Below are positions 10,195 to 17,507 of a stretch of DNA of 64,000 bases, piece after piece. Each line of letters opens with the position of its first letter. Within the stretch, counting starts at the first letter, position 1. The notes below the pieces were generated by a model that saw only the letters and a list, made by a program, of their open reading frames with translations, was not told the origin of the DNA and made no database searches. Source of the DNA: Mycobacterium sherrisii. GTDB taxonomy: Bacteria; Actinomycetota; Actinomycetes; Mycobacteriales; Mycobacteriaceae. The stretch covers positions 1 through 64,000 of the forward strand of contig NZ_LQPT01000081.1 of assembly GCF_002102355.1 (NCBI RefSeq), in the 5' to 3' direction. Position numbers and translations under genes: made by a program.

Positions 10195-11442
10195 TCAGCT
10201 GGCTGAGGTCGCCGAGAGCGGCCACGAGTCGATCAGCGAGCTGTCCCGACGGCCGTAGACGATGCCCAAAAAGTCGCCGACGGCGTTGGCGGCCAGCCGC
10301 GACCGGGCCGTGGACAGGATGTCGAACGCGTGGTGGGCGTTGGCGAGCTCGGCGTGCGCCACCACCGGGGCGCCGGCCGCACGCATCGCCGCGCAGAAGT
10401 CCCTGGCCTGGGTGCAGGGCACCAATTCGTCCTTCTGTCCGTGCAGTACGAAGAAGGGCGGCGCTTGGTCGTGGACGTAGGAAATCGGCGACGCCGCGCG
10501 GAACCGTTCGGGTGTCTCGGTGTATCGAGCGCGCATGACGAACTGTTCGAGGAACGGCATCATCAGCTCGTGCATGGTGTCGGCGTTGGTGAAGTCGTAG
10601 ACCCCGTAATAGGGCACCGCCGCCTGGACCGTGGTGTCGGCCTCTTCGAATCCCGGCTGGAATTGCGGATCGTTGGGGGTCAGCGCCGCCAATGAGGCGA
10701 GGTGTCCGCCGGCCGAGCCGCCGGTGATGGCGATGAAGCTGGGGTCGCCGCCGTAGTCGGCGATGTTCTCGCGGACCCAGGCGATGGCCCGCTTCACGTC
10801 GATCAGGTGCGCCGGGAAGGTGGCCCGCGGGCTCTTGCTGTAGTCGATCGACACGCAGATCCAGCCCAGTTCGACCATCCGGCTCATCAGCGTGTAGGCC
10901 TGACCGCGTTTCCCGTTGACGGCCCACGCCCCGCCGGGGACCTGGATCAACACGGGCGCGCGCCGGCCAGGCGTCGTGTCGTGGCGGCGCCAGATGTCCA
11001 GCAGATTGTCGCGACCGTGCGGCCCGTAAGCGATATCGGAGGTCTGTGCGGCATACCGACGGTGTGGGCCGGGTCGCTTCAACAGCCCGCCGCGTGGTGC
11101 GCATTCGGACTCTTCGCAGGCGGGGTGGCACACATCGTCGACATATCCCGACCCGAACGTCTCCTCGAGCGCCGCGGTGAGCGTCTGCTCCGCGCGCTGG
11201 CCGGCCCAGGTGGCGCCGACCCGACCGATCGCGGGCGTCGAGACTCGCGACAGCGCGTGCCCGGTTACCACGTGCGGGGGAAACTCGGTGGTCAGCCAGC
11301 CGGCAAACCAGCCCACGGCGAACGGCGAACCGCGCAGCAGCAGGGCGGCCGCCCGGGACGCGCCCCTGGCCTCGGCCAACAGGCGGAACGCTTGCGCACC
11401 AGCACTGGCGTACCGCCCGGTCTTGCTCCTGGCCACGCCCAT
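10195..11442 (-). CDS. lipQ: Alpha/beta-hydrolase carboxylesterase LipQ
   Basis: 415 residues, matching the usual length of mycobacterial LipQ (Rv2485c) and lying where it does in M. tuberculosis, upstream of the WS/DGAT gene. It is an esterase/lipase of the alpha/beta-hydrolase fold. Visible motifs are the oxyanion segment VLIQVPGGAWAV, the nucleophile elbow ITGGSAGGHLASL with the catalytic Ser, and the C-terminal His region ELANAHHAFDI. A hydrophobic N-terminal stretch (AAALLLRGSPFAVGWFAGWL) may anchor it to the membrane. ATG at 11442 is preferred over GTG at 11469 because GAGGAGAGC lies 6-9 nt upstream. The 162-nt gap to the next gene suggests its own transcription unit. Confidence 0.88.
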   Translation of the reverse strand: MGVARSKTGRYASAGAQAFRLLAEARGASRAAALLLRGSPFAVGWFAGWLTTEFPPHVVTGHALSRVSTPAIGRVGATWAGQRAEQTLTAALEETFGSGYVDDVCHPACEESECAPRGGLLKRPGPHRRYAAQTSDIAYGPHGRDNLLDIWRRHDTTPGRRAPVLIQVPGGAWAVNGKRGQAYTLMSRMVELGWICVSIDYSKSPRATFPAHLIDVKRAIAWVRENIADYGGDPSFIAITGGSAGGHLASLAALTPNDPQFQPGFEEADTTVQAAVPYYGVYDFTNADTMHELMMPFLEQFVMRARYTETPERFRAASPISYVHDQAPPFFVLHGQKDELVPCTQARDFCAAMRAAGAPVVAHAELANAHHAFDILSTARSRLAANAVGDFLGIVYGRRDSSLIDSWPLSATSAS

Positions 11443-11627
11443 CGAACGGCTCTCCTCGACCTCATGCACACGCCTCGTTGCGGTTAACAGCCGTTTACCG
11501 GCTGATGTTGTCCGTGTGTCGAGGGTCTATACGATAACCGGTTTCGCTAGCGGTGCAATGCTTTTCGCGCGTGTCGCGCCGGCGAGTCGGGGTTGCGGGC
11601 ATTCTTGGATAGACTGACCTGCGCATT

Positions 11628-11701
11628 GCCTCCGTAGCTCAGGTGGATAGAGCAAGGGCCTTCTAATCCCTAGGTCGCAGGTTCGAATCCTGCCGGGGGC
11701 G
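11628..11701 (+). tRNA. tRNA-Arg (anticodon TCT)
   Basis: A full cloverleaf can be folded. The acceptor GCCTCCG (11628-11634) pairs with CGGGGGC (11694-11700). D-stem GCTC/GAGC, anticodon loop CTTCTAA with TCT at 11662-11664, and T-stem GCAGG/CCTGC with loop TTCGAAT follow. The base at 11701 is the discriminator, and CCA is not encoded. The bottom anticodon-stem pair is C11659 with T11667, a mismatch. The 3' half from 11663 onward is duplicated at 12916, so this gene is the insertion target of the adjoining element. Confidence 0.95.
11663..11700 (+). repeat. attL: tRNA-side attachment repeat
   Basis: The 3' half of tRNA-Arg from the anticodon to the acceptor end. It aligns without gaps to 12916-12953 with three substitutions, and the run CTAATCCCTAGGTCGCA is identical in both. 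Crossover probably fell within this 17-nt identical core. Confidence 0.85.
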
Positions 11702-11742
11702 CAGGTCAGAGAAGATTTTTAGTGCTTCAAATATACCTCGAT

Positions 11743-12222
11743 TCACCGCTTATTCGGCGGATTTGGAGCGGTACCCGACACGGCCGTGTCGAGCAGGTCA
11801 GCGACCTCGGAGTGCACCTGGCCTCGTTTCATGTACGTGTCCTGTGTCATCGACACCTTGGCGTGGCCGAGCTGGTCAGCACCGATGCGGGCAGACAAGC
11901 CGCCCTCATCGATCAAGGTCGCGACGGTCTTGCGGAACGAGTGCGACGTCACGTCCGGTACGCCGAGCGCGGCACGGGCCTCGCGCCACTGTTGCGAGAA
12001 GTTGTCTGGATCGCGCAACGTGCCGACCGATGACGGGAAGATCACCTCGCACTCCCCTTCGATTGCCCGCCTGCGGCGCGCATTGAGCGCGTCGGCAGCG
12101 AACTTCGGTAGCGGTACCGTCCGGGCACTGTCCTCTGTCTTGGTCTCCGCGACACGCATTACACCCTTGCCCGCCGCCCGAACAACCTTTCCTGAGAGCC
12201 GTCGTCCGCCGGGATCATGCAA
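11743..12222 (-). pseudogene. Truncated tyrosine recombinase (integrase), C-terminal catalytic part only
   Basis: The frame encodes 159 residues. Only from about residue 27 (ETKTEDSARTVPLP) does it match phage integrase catalytic domains. Box II is present: TSHSFRKT (HxxR), then DQLGHAKVSMT with the second His, and QDTYMKR with the nucleophilic Tyr. The arm-binding and core-binding N-terminal domains and box I Arg, normally another 200 or more residues, are missing. The first 25 codons look like out-of-frame fusion sequence and overlap a small gene in another frame. It ends 42 nt from the tRNA, the usual place for an integrase beside its att site. Catalytically dead by inference. Confidence 0.85.
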
Positions 12223-12347
12223 TGCCTGTAGCCGAAGCTGCGGTAATCATCCGGCTGCCCCAGGTTTTCCCAGCCGTCAACCCAGAGGGCGCCCGCGGGC
12301 AACGGGACATCAGGGACGTCAGGTCGCAGATTATTGGTGGTGGTCAT
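12159..12347 (-). CDS. Small phage-type hypothetical protein, 3' end probably truncated
   Basis: Encodes about 62 residues beginning MTTTNNLRPDVPDVPLPAG with WVDGWENLG and YRSFGYRHC. The N-terminus resembles short proteins found next to integrases in mycobacterial prophages. This is from memory and not tested. ATG at 12347 has AAGGAAG just upstream. The last residues (ERLFGRRARV) run out of frame into the integrase stump, so a deletion joining the two genes has probably removed the natural C-terminus of this protein together with the N-terminus of the integrase. Confidence 0.5.
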   Translation of the reverse strand: MTTTNNLRPDVPDVPLPAGALWVDGWENLGQPDDYRSFGYRHCMIPADDGSQERLFGRRARV

Positions 12348-12389
12348 GGCCACTTCCTTTCGAGAGGAGTTGTTTGGAGAAGTATTATT

Positions 12390-12482
12390 TATAGCATTGC
12401 TATAACATATTCAACAAGGGCATTTTCGGCAAACGCCGAAAAACAAGGCGGGGGCGACGGAGATGCTTCTAGCGACGCTATA
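12390..12482. promoter_or_regulatory. Divergent control region with two operator-like palindromes
   Basis: TATAGCATTGCTATA (12390-12404) is a perfect 15-bp palindrome. TCTAGCGACGCTATA (12468-12482) matches it at 11 of 15 positions, with shared half-sites TAGC/GCTATA. Between them, TTTTCGGC (12423-12430) and GCCGAAAA (12435-12442) form a perfect 8-bp hairpin with a 4-nt loop. The region lies between the divergent small gene (start 12347) and HTH gene (start 12494) and is markedly AT-richer than its surroundings, as expected of a phage repressor/promoter region. Confidence 0.6.
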
Positions 12483-12493
12483 CTGATCGGACC

Positions 12494-12679
12494 ATGAATC
12501 ACTTGGCCCTGATCAGACGCGCCGTCAGGCGCCGTGAACGGCATCGCGCGGACGACGACGCCGAGATACGTCGCCTCGTCTGCGAAGGCTTCGCCCAGGG
12601 CATTCCCGGTCGGGAGCTTGCCGACGCCGTAGGGGTATCAGTGCCCCGGATCTACCAGATTCGCGACGGCCGGCGTTGA
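12494..12679 (+). CDS. Small helix-turn-helix protein of the element
   Basis: 61 residues, strongly basic at the N-terminus (RRAVRRRERHRADDD). The C-terminal half, GRELADAVGVSVPRIYQIRDGRR, reads as a classic helix-turn-helix with the turn at VGVS and a recognition helix at PRIYQIRD. It is short for a repressor. It could be an excisionase-like or transcriptional cofactor, or the surviving DNA-binding part of a larger protein. The ATG lies 11 nt after the second operator-like palindrome, so autoregulation is plausible. Confidence 0.6.
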   Translation: MNHLALIRRAVRRRERHRADDDAEIRRLVCEGFAQGIPGRELADAVGVSVPRIYQIRDGRR

Positions 12680-12732
12680 GCACGTTCTCCGAGGTTAAGA
12701 TAGACACATCGACTCCTTGTCAGTCGGTCACT

Positions 12733-12759
12733 CCCCGGCCTGCTCGCGCAGGCGCGGGG
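12733..12759 (+). terminator. Possible hairpin terminator after the HTH gene
   Basis: CCCCGGCCTGC pairs with GCAGGCGCGGGG with one bulged base and a 4-nt TCGC loop. There is no T-run, but ACTCTTCAATTTC follows. Located 54 nt after the stop of the helix-turn-helix gene and inside the right end of the element. Confidence 0.45.
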
Positions 12760-12915
12760 ACTCTTCAATTTCTGCCGTTTATTCGGCGAATATGGCGGGC
12801 CTACGCCGTTAATTCCCGTTAGCTCCGGTTTGATCCAGTTGGCTTAAACCCTTGTGCCACAGCGTGAGTCGTTATCTCACGTTACTTTCCGGAATGTGCC
12901 ATAACGCTAAATTTC

Positions 12916-12957
12916 CTAATCCCTAGGTCGCACGTTCGAGTCGTGCCGGGGGCACCA
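12916..12957 (+). repeat. attR: distal copy of the tRNA-Arg 3' half, with encoded CCA
   Basis: Matches the tRNA 3' half (11663-11700). It differs at a T-stem pair (C12933 with G12943 against G11680 with C11690 in the tRNA), so stem pairing is kept, and at one T-loop base. This copy ends GGGGGCACCA and therefore encodes CCA, whereas the intact tRNA gene does not. By the logic of tRNA-targeted integration the distal copy is the original chromosomal 3' end and the tRNA now carries the copy brought by the element. Confidence 0.85.
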
Positions 12958-12988
12958 GCAGGTTGTATTACCTCGGGTGATGCTTGGA

Positions 12989-13651
12989 TCAGGCGGCCGA
13001 GTCGGGCTTCGACAGGCTGTCGAGGTCCGGCAGGGGCTTGCTGCAGATTCCGTGAGCCTCGCGGTCGGGCAGTCCGAAGAGGCGTAGAAGTTCCTGGGTC
13101 ACTTGGTCGGCGATGACTCCGTCATCGCGATCGGGGCGGTCCCTGATGAGGACGCCGGCACCTATCAGGACGCCACCCGCGATGGTGAGCGCTAGGTCTG
13201 GGTCGGCGATGGTGAAGCGCCCGGCCTTGATGGCGGCGGAGAGATCGCGTCGCGCTCGCGGGGCGACGCCGCGCTCGGAACTGATGAGCGCGAGCCCGTT
13301 GTTCAGGATGATCTGGGACTCCCGCGGACGTCGACGGAACAGCCGTCCGGTCAACCGGAAGCTGCACGCGAAGGTTTCGGCGGGATCGTCGATGGGTGCG
13401 GTCAACGCGTCGAGCAGCGCTCCGTGCGCGTCGAGGACGTCGGTTACCGCGGCGTCGAATAGTTCGTCCTTGCTGCTGAAGTGGTTGTAGAAAGAGCCCA
13501 TCCCCACGTCGGCGGCCTGGGTTATGTCCAGCACCGGGACATTCAGCCGCCCTTCGGCGATGAACGTCTGAGCGGCTTTGATGAGTGCGGCGCGGGTGCG
13601 CTGTTTCCGGCGCTCGACCCGGTTCGCCGTCTGCTCGTTTGGAACGGTCAT
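12989..13651 (-). CDS. TetR-family transcriptional regulator
   Basis: 220 residues. N-terminal DNA-binding domain: RRKQRTRAALIKAAQTFIAEG, then ITQAADVGMGSFYNHFSSKDELF, the helix-turn-helix and following helix typical of TetR proteins. The C-terminal ligand-binding half is helical with no assigned ligand. ATG at 13651 is chosen over an upstream start because AAGGAG lies 5 nt before it. The gene is divergent from the three-gene meta-cleavage operon, and two copies of a 14-nt inverted repeat lie between them. It therefore most likely represses that operon and itself until an aromatic or ring-cleavage metabolite binds. Confidence 0.88.
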   Translation of the reverse strand: MTVPNEQTANRVERRKQRTRAALIKAAQTFIAEGRLNVPVLDITQAADVGMGSFYNHFSSKDELFDAAVTDVLDAHGALLDALTAPIDDPAETFACSFRLTGRLFRRRPRESQIILNNGLALISSERGVAPRARRDLSAAIKAGRFTIADPDLALTIAGGVLIGAGVLIRDRPDRDDGVIADQVTQELLRLFGLPDREAHGICSKPLPDLDSLSKPDSAA

Positions 13652-13703
13652 GGGACTCCTTGGCATCGTGCGCTGCGCACATTCTAGGCCCTTATCTCAG
13701 AAA

Positions 13704-13761
13704 TGAGGATTTCGTCAAAATGTCTTGACTGAGCGTAACGTCGTATGTGACGATTTCGTCA
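13704..13761. promoter_or_regulatory. Two TetR-type operators in the divergent promoter
   Basis: TGACGATTTCGTCA (13748-13761) is an inverted repeat with 6-bp arms around TT. TGAGGATTTCGTCA (13704-13717) is the same site with one arm base changed. Their starts are 44 bp apart, about four helical turns, so dimers would sit on the same face of the DNA. They lie 53 nt and 21 nt from the tetR and dioxygenase starts respectively. Confidence 0.7.
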
Positions 13762-13781
13762 GACACGCGGGAAGAGGTCCG

Positions 13782-14912
13782 GTGAGTCACAGAGTCGACG
13801 TCCATCACGACATCCACAGTGCGCACGGGGCACTTCGCGGCGAGCATCCCGGAAGGTCGCGCAATCCGGTGATCAAGGTGCGCGACATCGCCTGGCTGGA
13901 GTTCGACAAACCCGACCTGGTACGCGCTGAGGCTTTCGCCCGCGCTTTCGGGTTCCAGGTGTCGCTGAGCTCGCCCGACGAATTGCACCTGCGCGGAACC
14001 GATCCCGGTGCGGCGTGTGTGATCGTCCGGCGCGGCGATCGCAGTCGCTTCGCCGGAGTTGCCTTCGCCGCGCACGACGAGATCGACGTCATCAAGCTCG
14101 CGGACGCCGTCGGAGTGCCGGCGCGACCGCTCCCCGAGACCACAGGGGGCTTGGTGGCCGAGTTGGTCGATCCCAGCGGCATACCGGTGCGCGTCGTGGC
14201 CGGCATGCGTGAGTTACCCGCACTCCCGTCGCAACCACCCCAGCCCGTCAATGCCGACCACGAGGTTGCACAGATCAACACGACGCTGCGTCCGCCGCGG
14301 GTGCCGGCGCGCGTGCAGCGACTCGGGCACGTGGTCTTGCAGTCGACGAGGTATCTGCAGTCGCTCGACTGGTATCTCGACAACCTCGGCATGATCGTCA
14401 GCGACTTTTTGTTCTTCCCGGGTCAGCGAGAACGCGGACCCACCATGAGCTTCATCCGTTGCGACCGGGGCGCCACGCCGACCGACCACCACACCCTGGC
14501 GATGGCTCTTGGCCCGCGCGACCGCTACGTTCACTCCGCCTACCAGGTCGCCGACCTCGACGCACTGGCGGCCGGCGGTGAGTACCTGGCCGATCGCGGC
14601 TACGCCCGGTCATGGGGCATCGGCCGTCACATCCAGGGCAGCCAACTGTTCGACTACTGGCGCGATCCGGACGGTTTTCTGGTCGAGCATTTCGCTGACG
14701 GCGACATGTTCGACGACACCGTCGAACCCGGATGGGCACCGTTGACCGCAACCGGACTAGCGCAATGGGGTCCCCCGGTTTCCAAAGACTTTCTGGGAAC
14801 CAGCCCCCGGCTCGTCCTCGACGAAGCGCTGTCGATGATCACCGGACTTCGCCGCGACAACGAATTCGACCGCCACCGCCTTTTCGGCCTACTGAGAGCA
14901 GCCTCCTCGTGA
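13782..14912 (+). CDS. Extradiol (type I, VOC-fold) ring-cleavage dioxygenase
   Basis: 376 residues made of two VOC modules, as in 2,3-dihydroxybiphenyl/catechol-type enzymes that open a catechol ring next to its hydroxyls with Fe(II) and O2. The C-terminal module shows the metal ligands in the expected order: His in RLGHVVLQS, His in TDHHTLAMA, Glu in LVEHFADGD. The N-terminal module starts VKVRDIAWLEFDKPDL. GTG at 13782 is favoured: AGAGGT is 6 nt upstream, and earlier in-frame sequence includes the operator. The stop overlaps the next start (GTGA). Exact substrate unknown; it is not obviously HsaC. Confidence 0.85.
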   Translation: MSHRVDVHHDIHSAHGALRGEHPGRSRNPVIKVRDIAWLEFDKPDLVRAEAFARAFGFQVSLSSPDELHLRGTDPGAACVIVRRGDRSRFAGVAFAAHDEIDVIKLADAVGVPARPLPETTGGLVAELVDPSGIPVRVVAGMRELPALPSQPPQPVNADHEVAQINTTLRPPRVPARVQRLGHVVLQSTRYLQSLDWYLDNLGMIVSDFLFFPGQRERGPTMSFIRCDRGATPTDHHTLAMALGPRDRYVHSAYQVADLDALAAGGEYLADRGYARSWGIGRHIQGSQLFDYWRDPDGFLVEHFADGDMFDDTVEPGWAPLTATGLAQWGPPVSKDFLGTSPRLVLDEALSMITGLRRDNEFDRHRLFGLLRAASS

Positions 14913-15853
14913 CCATCTCCGTCCTGCGCACCGCCAACGCCTGGTACGTCCGAAACAGCAACGGCGCCAAACGAATTCGCACCGATGCCAGCACCACCGC
15001 GGAGTTGCTCGCCGACCGCGCCGCAATCGCGGCCGCCGCCGCCGACAGCGGGGCCGACGTCGTCGACCCCGCCGAACTGCAGCTGCAGTCTCCGCTCACG
15101 AAGCCGTGCCGGGTCATCGCACAGATGACCAATTTCGAGTCCCATGTCAAGGATTCGGGGATGGATCCCAAAACCATGCCGCTGACCTTCTTCCGCAAGT
15201 CGTCGGCCTCGATCAGCGGCCCCTACGACGACATCGTCAAACCCCGCCACGTCCGCTTCCTTGACTACGAGGTGGAGATCGGCCTCGTCATCGGGCGGGA
15301 TCTGCCGGTGGGAACCTCGATTACCGACGCTAATTTGCCCGAGGCCATCGCGGGGCTGGTCATCACCAATGACGTCTCTGCGCGAGATGTCCAGTTGCCC
15401 CAGACGCAGTTCTATGAAGCCAAGTCCTATCCGACATTCACCCCCACCGGCCCGGCGCTAGTCCTGCTCAGCGCCGAAGAGCTCGTCCGCTTCGGCGATC
15501 TGCGGCTGCGGCTGTCGGTCAATGGTGACGAACGGCAGAACGCACTCGTCGAGGGCGACATGCTCTACCGGCCCCTGCGCGCCCTGCAGTCGTTGATCCG
15601 CTTCCAGGACCTCTTCGCGGGCGACCTGATCCTGACCGGCACACCCATGGGCACGGCGCTGAGCGCGCCGCCCAAGCCGATCGAGATCATCGGCTCCTTG
15701 TTGCCGCCCGCGGTGAGGTGGAAGGCATTCTTCAAACGTCAGGCGGACAACAAGAAATACCTACAGCACGGCGACGTCGTCGAGGCCCGGGTGGCCACCG
15801 ACGACGGTGCCATCGACCTCGGCACCCAACGCACGACGGTCGTCTACGCGTGA
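14909..15853 (+). CDS. Fumarylacetoacetate hydrolase (FAH) family protein
   Basis: 314 residues from a GTG start that overlaps the preceding stop by 4 nt. The FAH catalytic core is clear: FLDYEVEIGLVIGRDLP with acidic metal ligands, NDVSARDVQLPQTQFYEAKS, TPTGPALV, and DLILTGTPMGTAL near the end. Family members hydrolyse C-C bonds of ring-cleavage products or hydrate/decarboxylate 2-oxo-dienoates. In this position, between an extradiol dioxygenase and a flavin hydroxylase, it most likely processes the meta-cleavage product. The N-terminal 80 residues (Ala-rich) form the small family-specific cap. Confidence 0.87.
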   Translation: MTISVLRTANAWYVRNSNGAKRIRTDASTTAELLADRAAIAAAAADSGADVVDPAELQLQSPLTKPCRVIAQMTNFESHVKDSGMDPKTMPLTFFRKSSASISGPYDDIVKPRHVRFLDYEVEIGLVIGRDLPVGTSITDANLPEAIAGLVITNDVSARDVQLPQTQFYEAKSYPTFTPTGPALVLLSAEELVRFGDLRLRLSVNGDERQNALVEGDMLYRPLRALQSLIRFQDLFAGDLILTGTPMGTALSAPPKPIEIIGSLLPPAVRWKAFFKRQADNKKYLQHGDVVEARVATDDGAIDLGTQRTTVVYA

Positions 15854-15882
15854 GCCGTTAGCTACTCAGCGCCCTGGTCAGT

Positions 15883-17448
15883 ATGCACACCGAAGGCGTG
15901 GAGTTCGTCCCGGTCGTCGTGATCGGCGCTGGACCCACCGGCGTCACGGTTGCGACCCTGCTCGCGCAGTACGGCATCGACGTGTTGATCCTCGATCGGT
16001 GGGAGGGCGTCTACCCCCAGCCACGCGCGGTCCACATGGACGACGAGGTCATGCGCGTCCTCGCCCGCCTCGGCATCGCCGACCGATTCGCGGAGATTTC
16101 GCGTCCGGCGCTCGGATTGCGACTGCTCGACAAGAGGCATCGGGTGCTCGCCGAGTTCAGTCGTACGACCGACGTTGGCGTGCATGGTTTTCCGCAGGCG
16201 AACATGTACGACCAGCCAGAATTGGAGCGTCTGCTGCGCGCCAACCTGCAGGACCACCCGCGTGCCGTCCTGCGCGGTAACAGCGAGGTCACCGAAGTCG
16301 CCGAGGGCCACCAGGGCCTGGTGCGCGTTACCTACACCGACCGCGGCGGCGGAGCGGAGCGTGTCGTCGACGCGACCTACGCGTTGGGTTGCGACGGTGC
16401 CAACAGCATCGTCCGCTCGCGCATCGGTAGCACCATGCAGGACATGCGCTTCGAGCAGCGCTGGCTGGTCGTCGACATCGCCACGGCCGCAGCTCTCGAT
16501 CAATGGGAGGGCGTGCATCAGGTGTGCGATCCGGTGCGTGCGGCGACCTACATGCGCATCGGCGAAACACGTTACCGCTGGGAATTCCGCCTTCTTGACG
16601 GCGAGACGGCGGAGGACTTCGCCGATCTGCCCGCTCTGGCGCCCTTGATCGGCGCGTGGACGGCCGGCACCGACCACCATGATCTCGAGCTGATTCGAGT
16701 CGCCGAGTACACCTTTCGAGCCCGAATCGCCGACAAGTGGCGCCGGGGGCCGATCTTCCTCCTCGGAGACGCCGCGCACCTGACTCCCCCGTTCATCGGC
16801 CAGGGACTGTGCGCCGGGTTGCGGGACGCGATGAATCTGGCCTGGAAAACCGCCGGCGTGCTGCACGGCGCGTTGCCCGATGCGGTGCTGAATAGCTATG
16901 AGGCAGAACGCAAACCGCACGCTCGTTACATGATCGCGACGGCCTTGGCGATGGGGAGGGCGATGACGGCAGGCGGACGGCTCGGAGCTGCCCTCCGCCA
17001 TCTGATCGTGCCGCGCCTGCGTCTCGTACCCGGCCTCCATGACAAGCTCGTCGACGGTGTCACCCCCGCACTGCGCCGGTCGGCACTCGTGTCCAGGAAC
17101 GGCGGGCTCCGCCGTGGACTGGGCGGCCAGCTCGCACCGAACACACTGCAGGCCAACGGCATTCGGCTCGACGACATTCAGGGACGCAGGTTCGCGGTGA
17201 TCACCACGAAGTCGCCGCGCACAGATCAGCGCGCATCCATCGACGGCCGCGGAGCGTGTCTGATCATCGCCGAACGCAACACCGAGCTGTTCGTATGGCT
17301 ATCCCGCGCCCGGACCAATGTTGCCGTCGTGCGCCCGGACGGCACCGTGATGGCGGCGGGCAGCGATCTCGACAAACTCTTGCCCAGCCTTCCCCAGTTC
17401 GGTTCGGCGAACACCAAACCCGCCAGTGCTCGCCTGCTCTCCGAATAG
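15883..17448 (+). CDS. FAD-dependent aromatic monooxygenase (MhpA-like)
   Basis: 521 residues of the class A flavoprotein hydroxylase family. FAD-binding motifs in order: VVVIGAGPTGVTVATLLAQ (GxGxxG), then LGCDGANSIVR (DG motif), then IFLLGDAAHLTPPFIGQGLC (GD motif). Together with GLRDAMNLAWKTAGVL this is closest to MhpA/PheA-type phenol hydroxylases that insert a ring hydroxyl using NAD(P)H and O2. It would make the catechol opened by the dioxygenase encoded upstream. The 29-nt gap to the FAH gene suggests one transcript. The C-terminal thioredoxin-like domain common to this family is present but short. Confidence 0.88.
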   Translation: MHTEGVEFVPVVVIGAGPTGVTVATLLAQYGIDVLILDRWEGVYPQPRAVHMDDEVMRVLARLGIADRFAEISRPALGLRLLDKRHRVLAEFSRTTDVGVHGFPQANMYDQPELERLLRANLQDHPRAVLRGNSEVTEVAEGHQGLVRVTYTDRGGGAERVVDATYALGCDGANSIVRSRIGSTMQDMRFEQRWLVVDIATAAALDQWEGVHQVCDPVRAATYMRIGETRYRWEFRLLDGETAEDFADLPALAPLIGAWTAGTDHHDLELIRVAEYTFRARIADKWRRGPIFLLGDAAHLTPPFIGQGLCAGLRDAMNLAWKTAGVLHGALPDAVLNSYEAERKPHARYMIATALAMGRAMTAGGRLGAALRHLIVPRLRLVPGLHDKLVDGVTPALRRSALVSRNGGLRRGLGGQLAPNTLQANGIRLDDIQGRRFAVITTKSPRTDQRASIDGRGACLIIAERNTELFVWLSRARTNVAVVRPDGTVMAAGSDLDKLLPSLPQFGSANTKPASARLLSE

Positions 17449-17507
17449 CCGACGAGGAGACGACGAGGAGACGTCGAGGACAACCCTGACCACCTCCAAC
17501 GGACCCG

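Larger units (their letters stand above)
11663..12953. mobile_element. Remnant of a tRNA-Arg-integrated prophage or integrative element (about 1.3 kb)
   Basis: The segment is bounded by two direct copies of the tRNA-Arg 3' half (11663-11700 and 12916-12953; 35 of 38 positions identical, the first 17 exactly). Inside are the C-terminal stump of a tyrosine recombinase facing the tRNA, a small phage-type gene, a divergent intergenic region with two palindromic operator-like sites, and a small helix-turn-helix gene. No structural, replication or transfer genes remain. The order integrase - control region - HTH gene is that of the left end of a temperate element. I infer that most of the element was lost by deletion while both attachment sites survived. 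Confidence 0.85.

Noticed and set aside
11743-12222. Complete functional integrase
   Set aside because: Only the C-terminal catalytic part is present; the N-terminal domains and box I Arg are missing.
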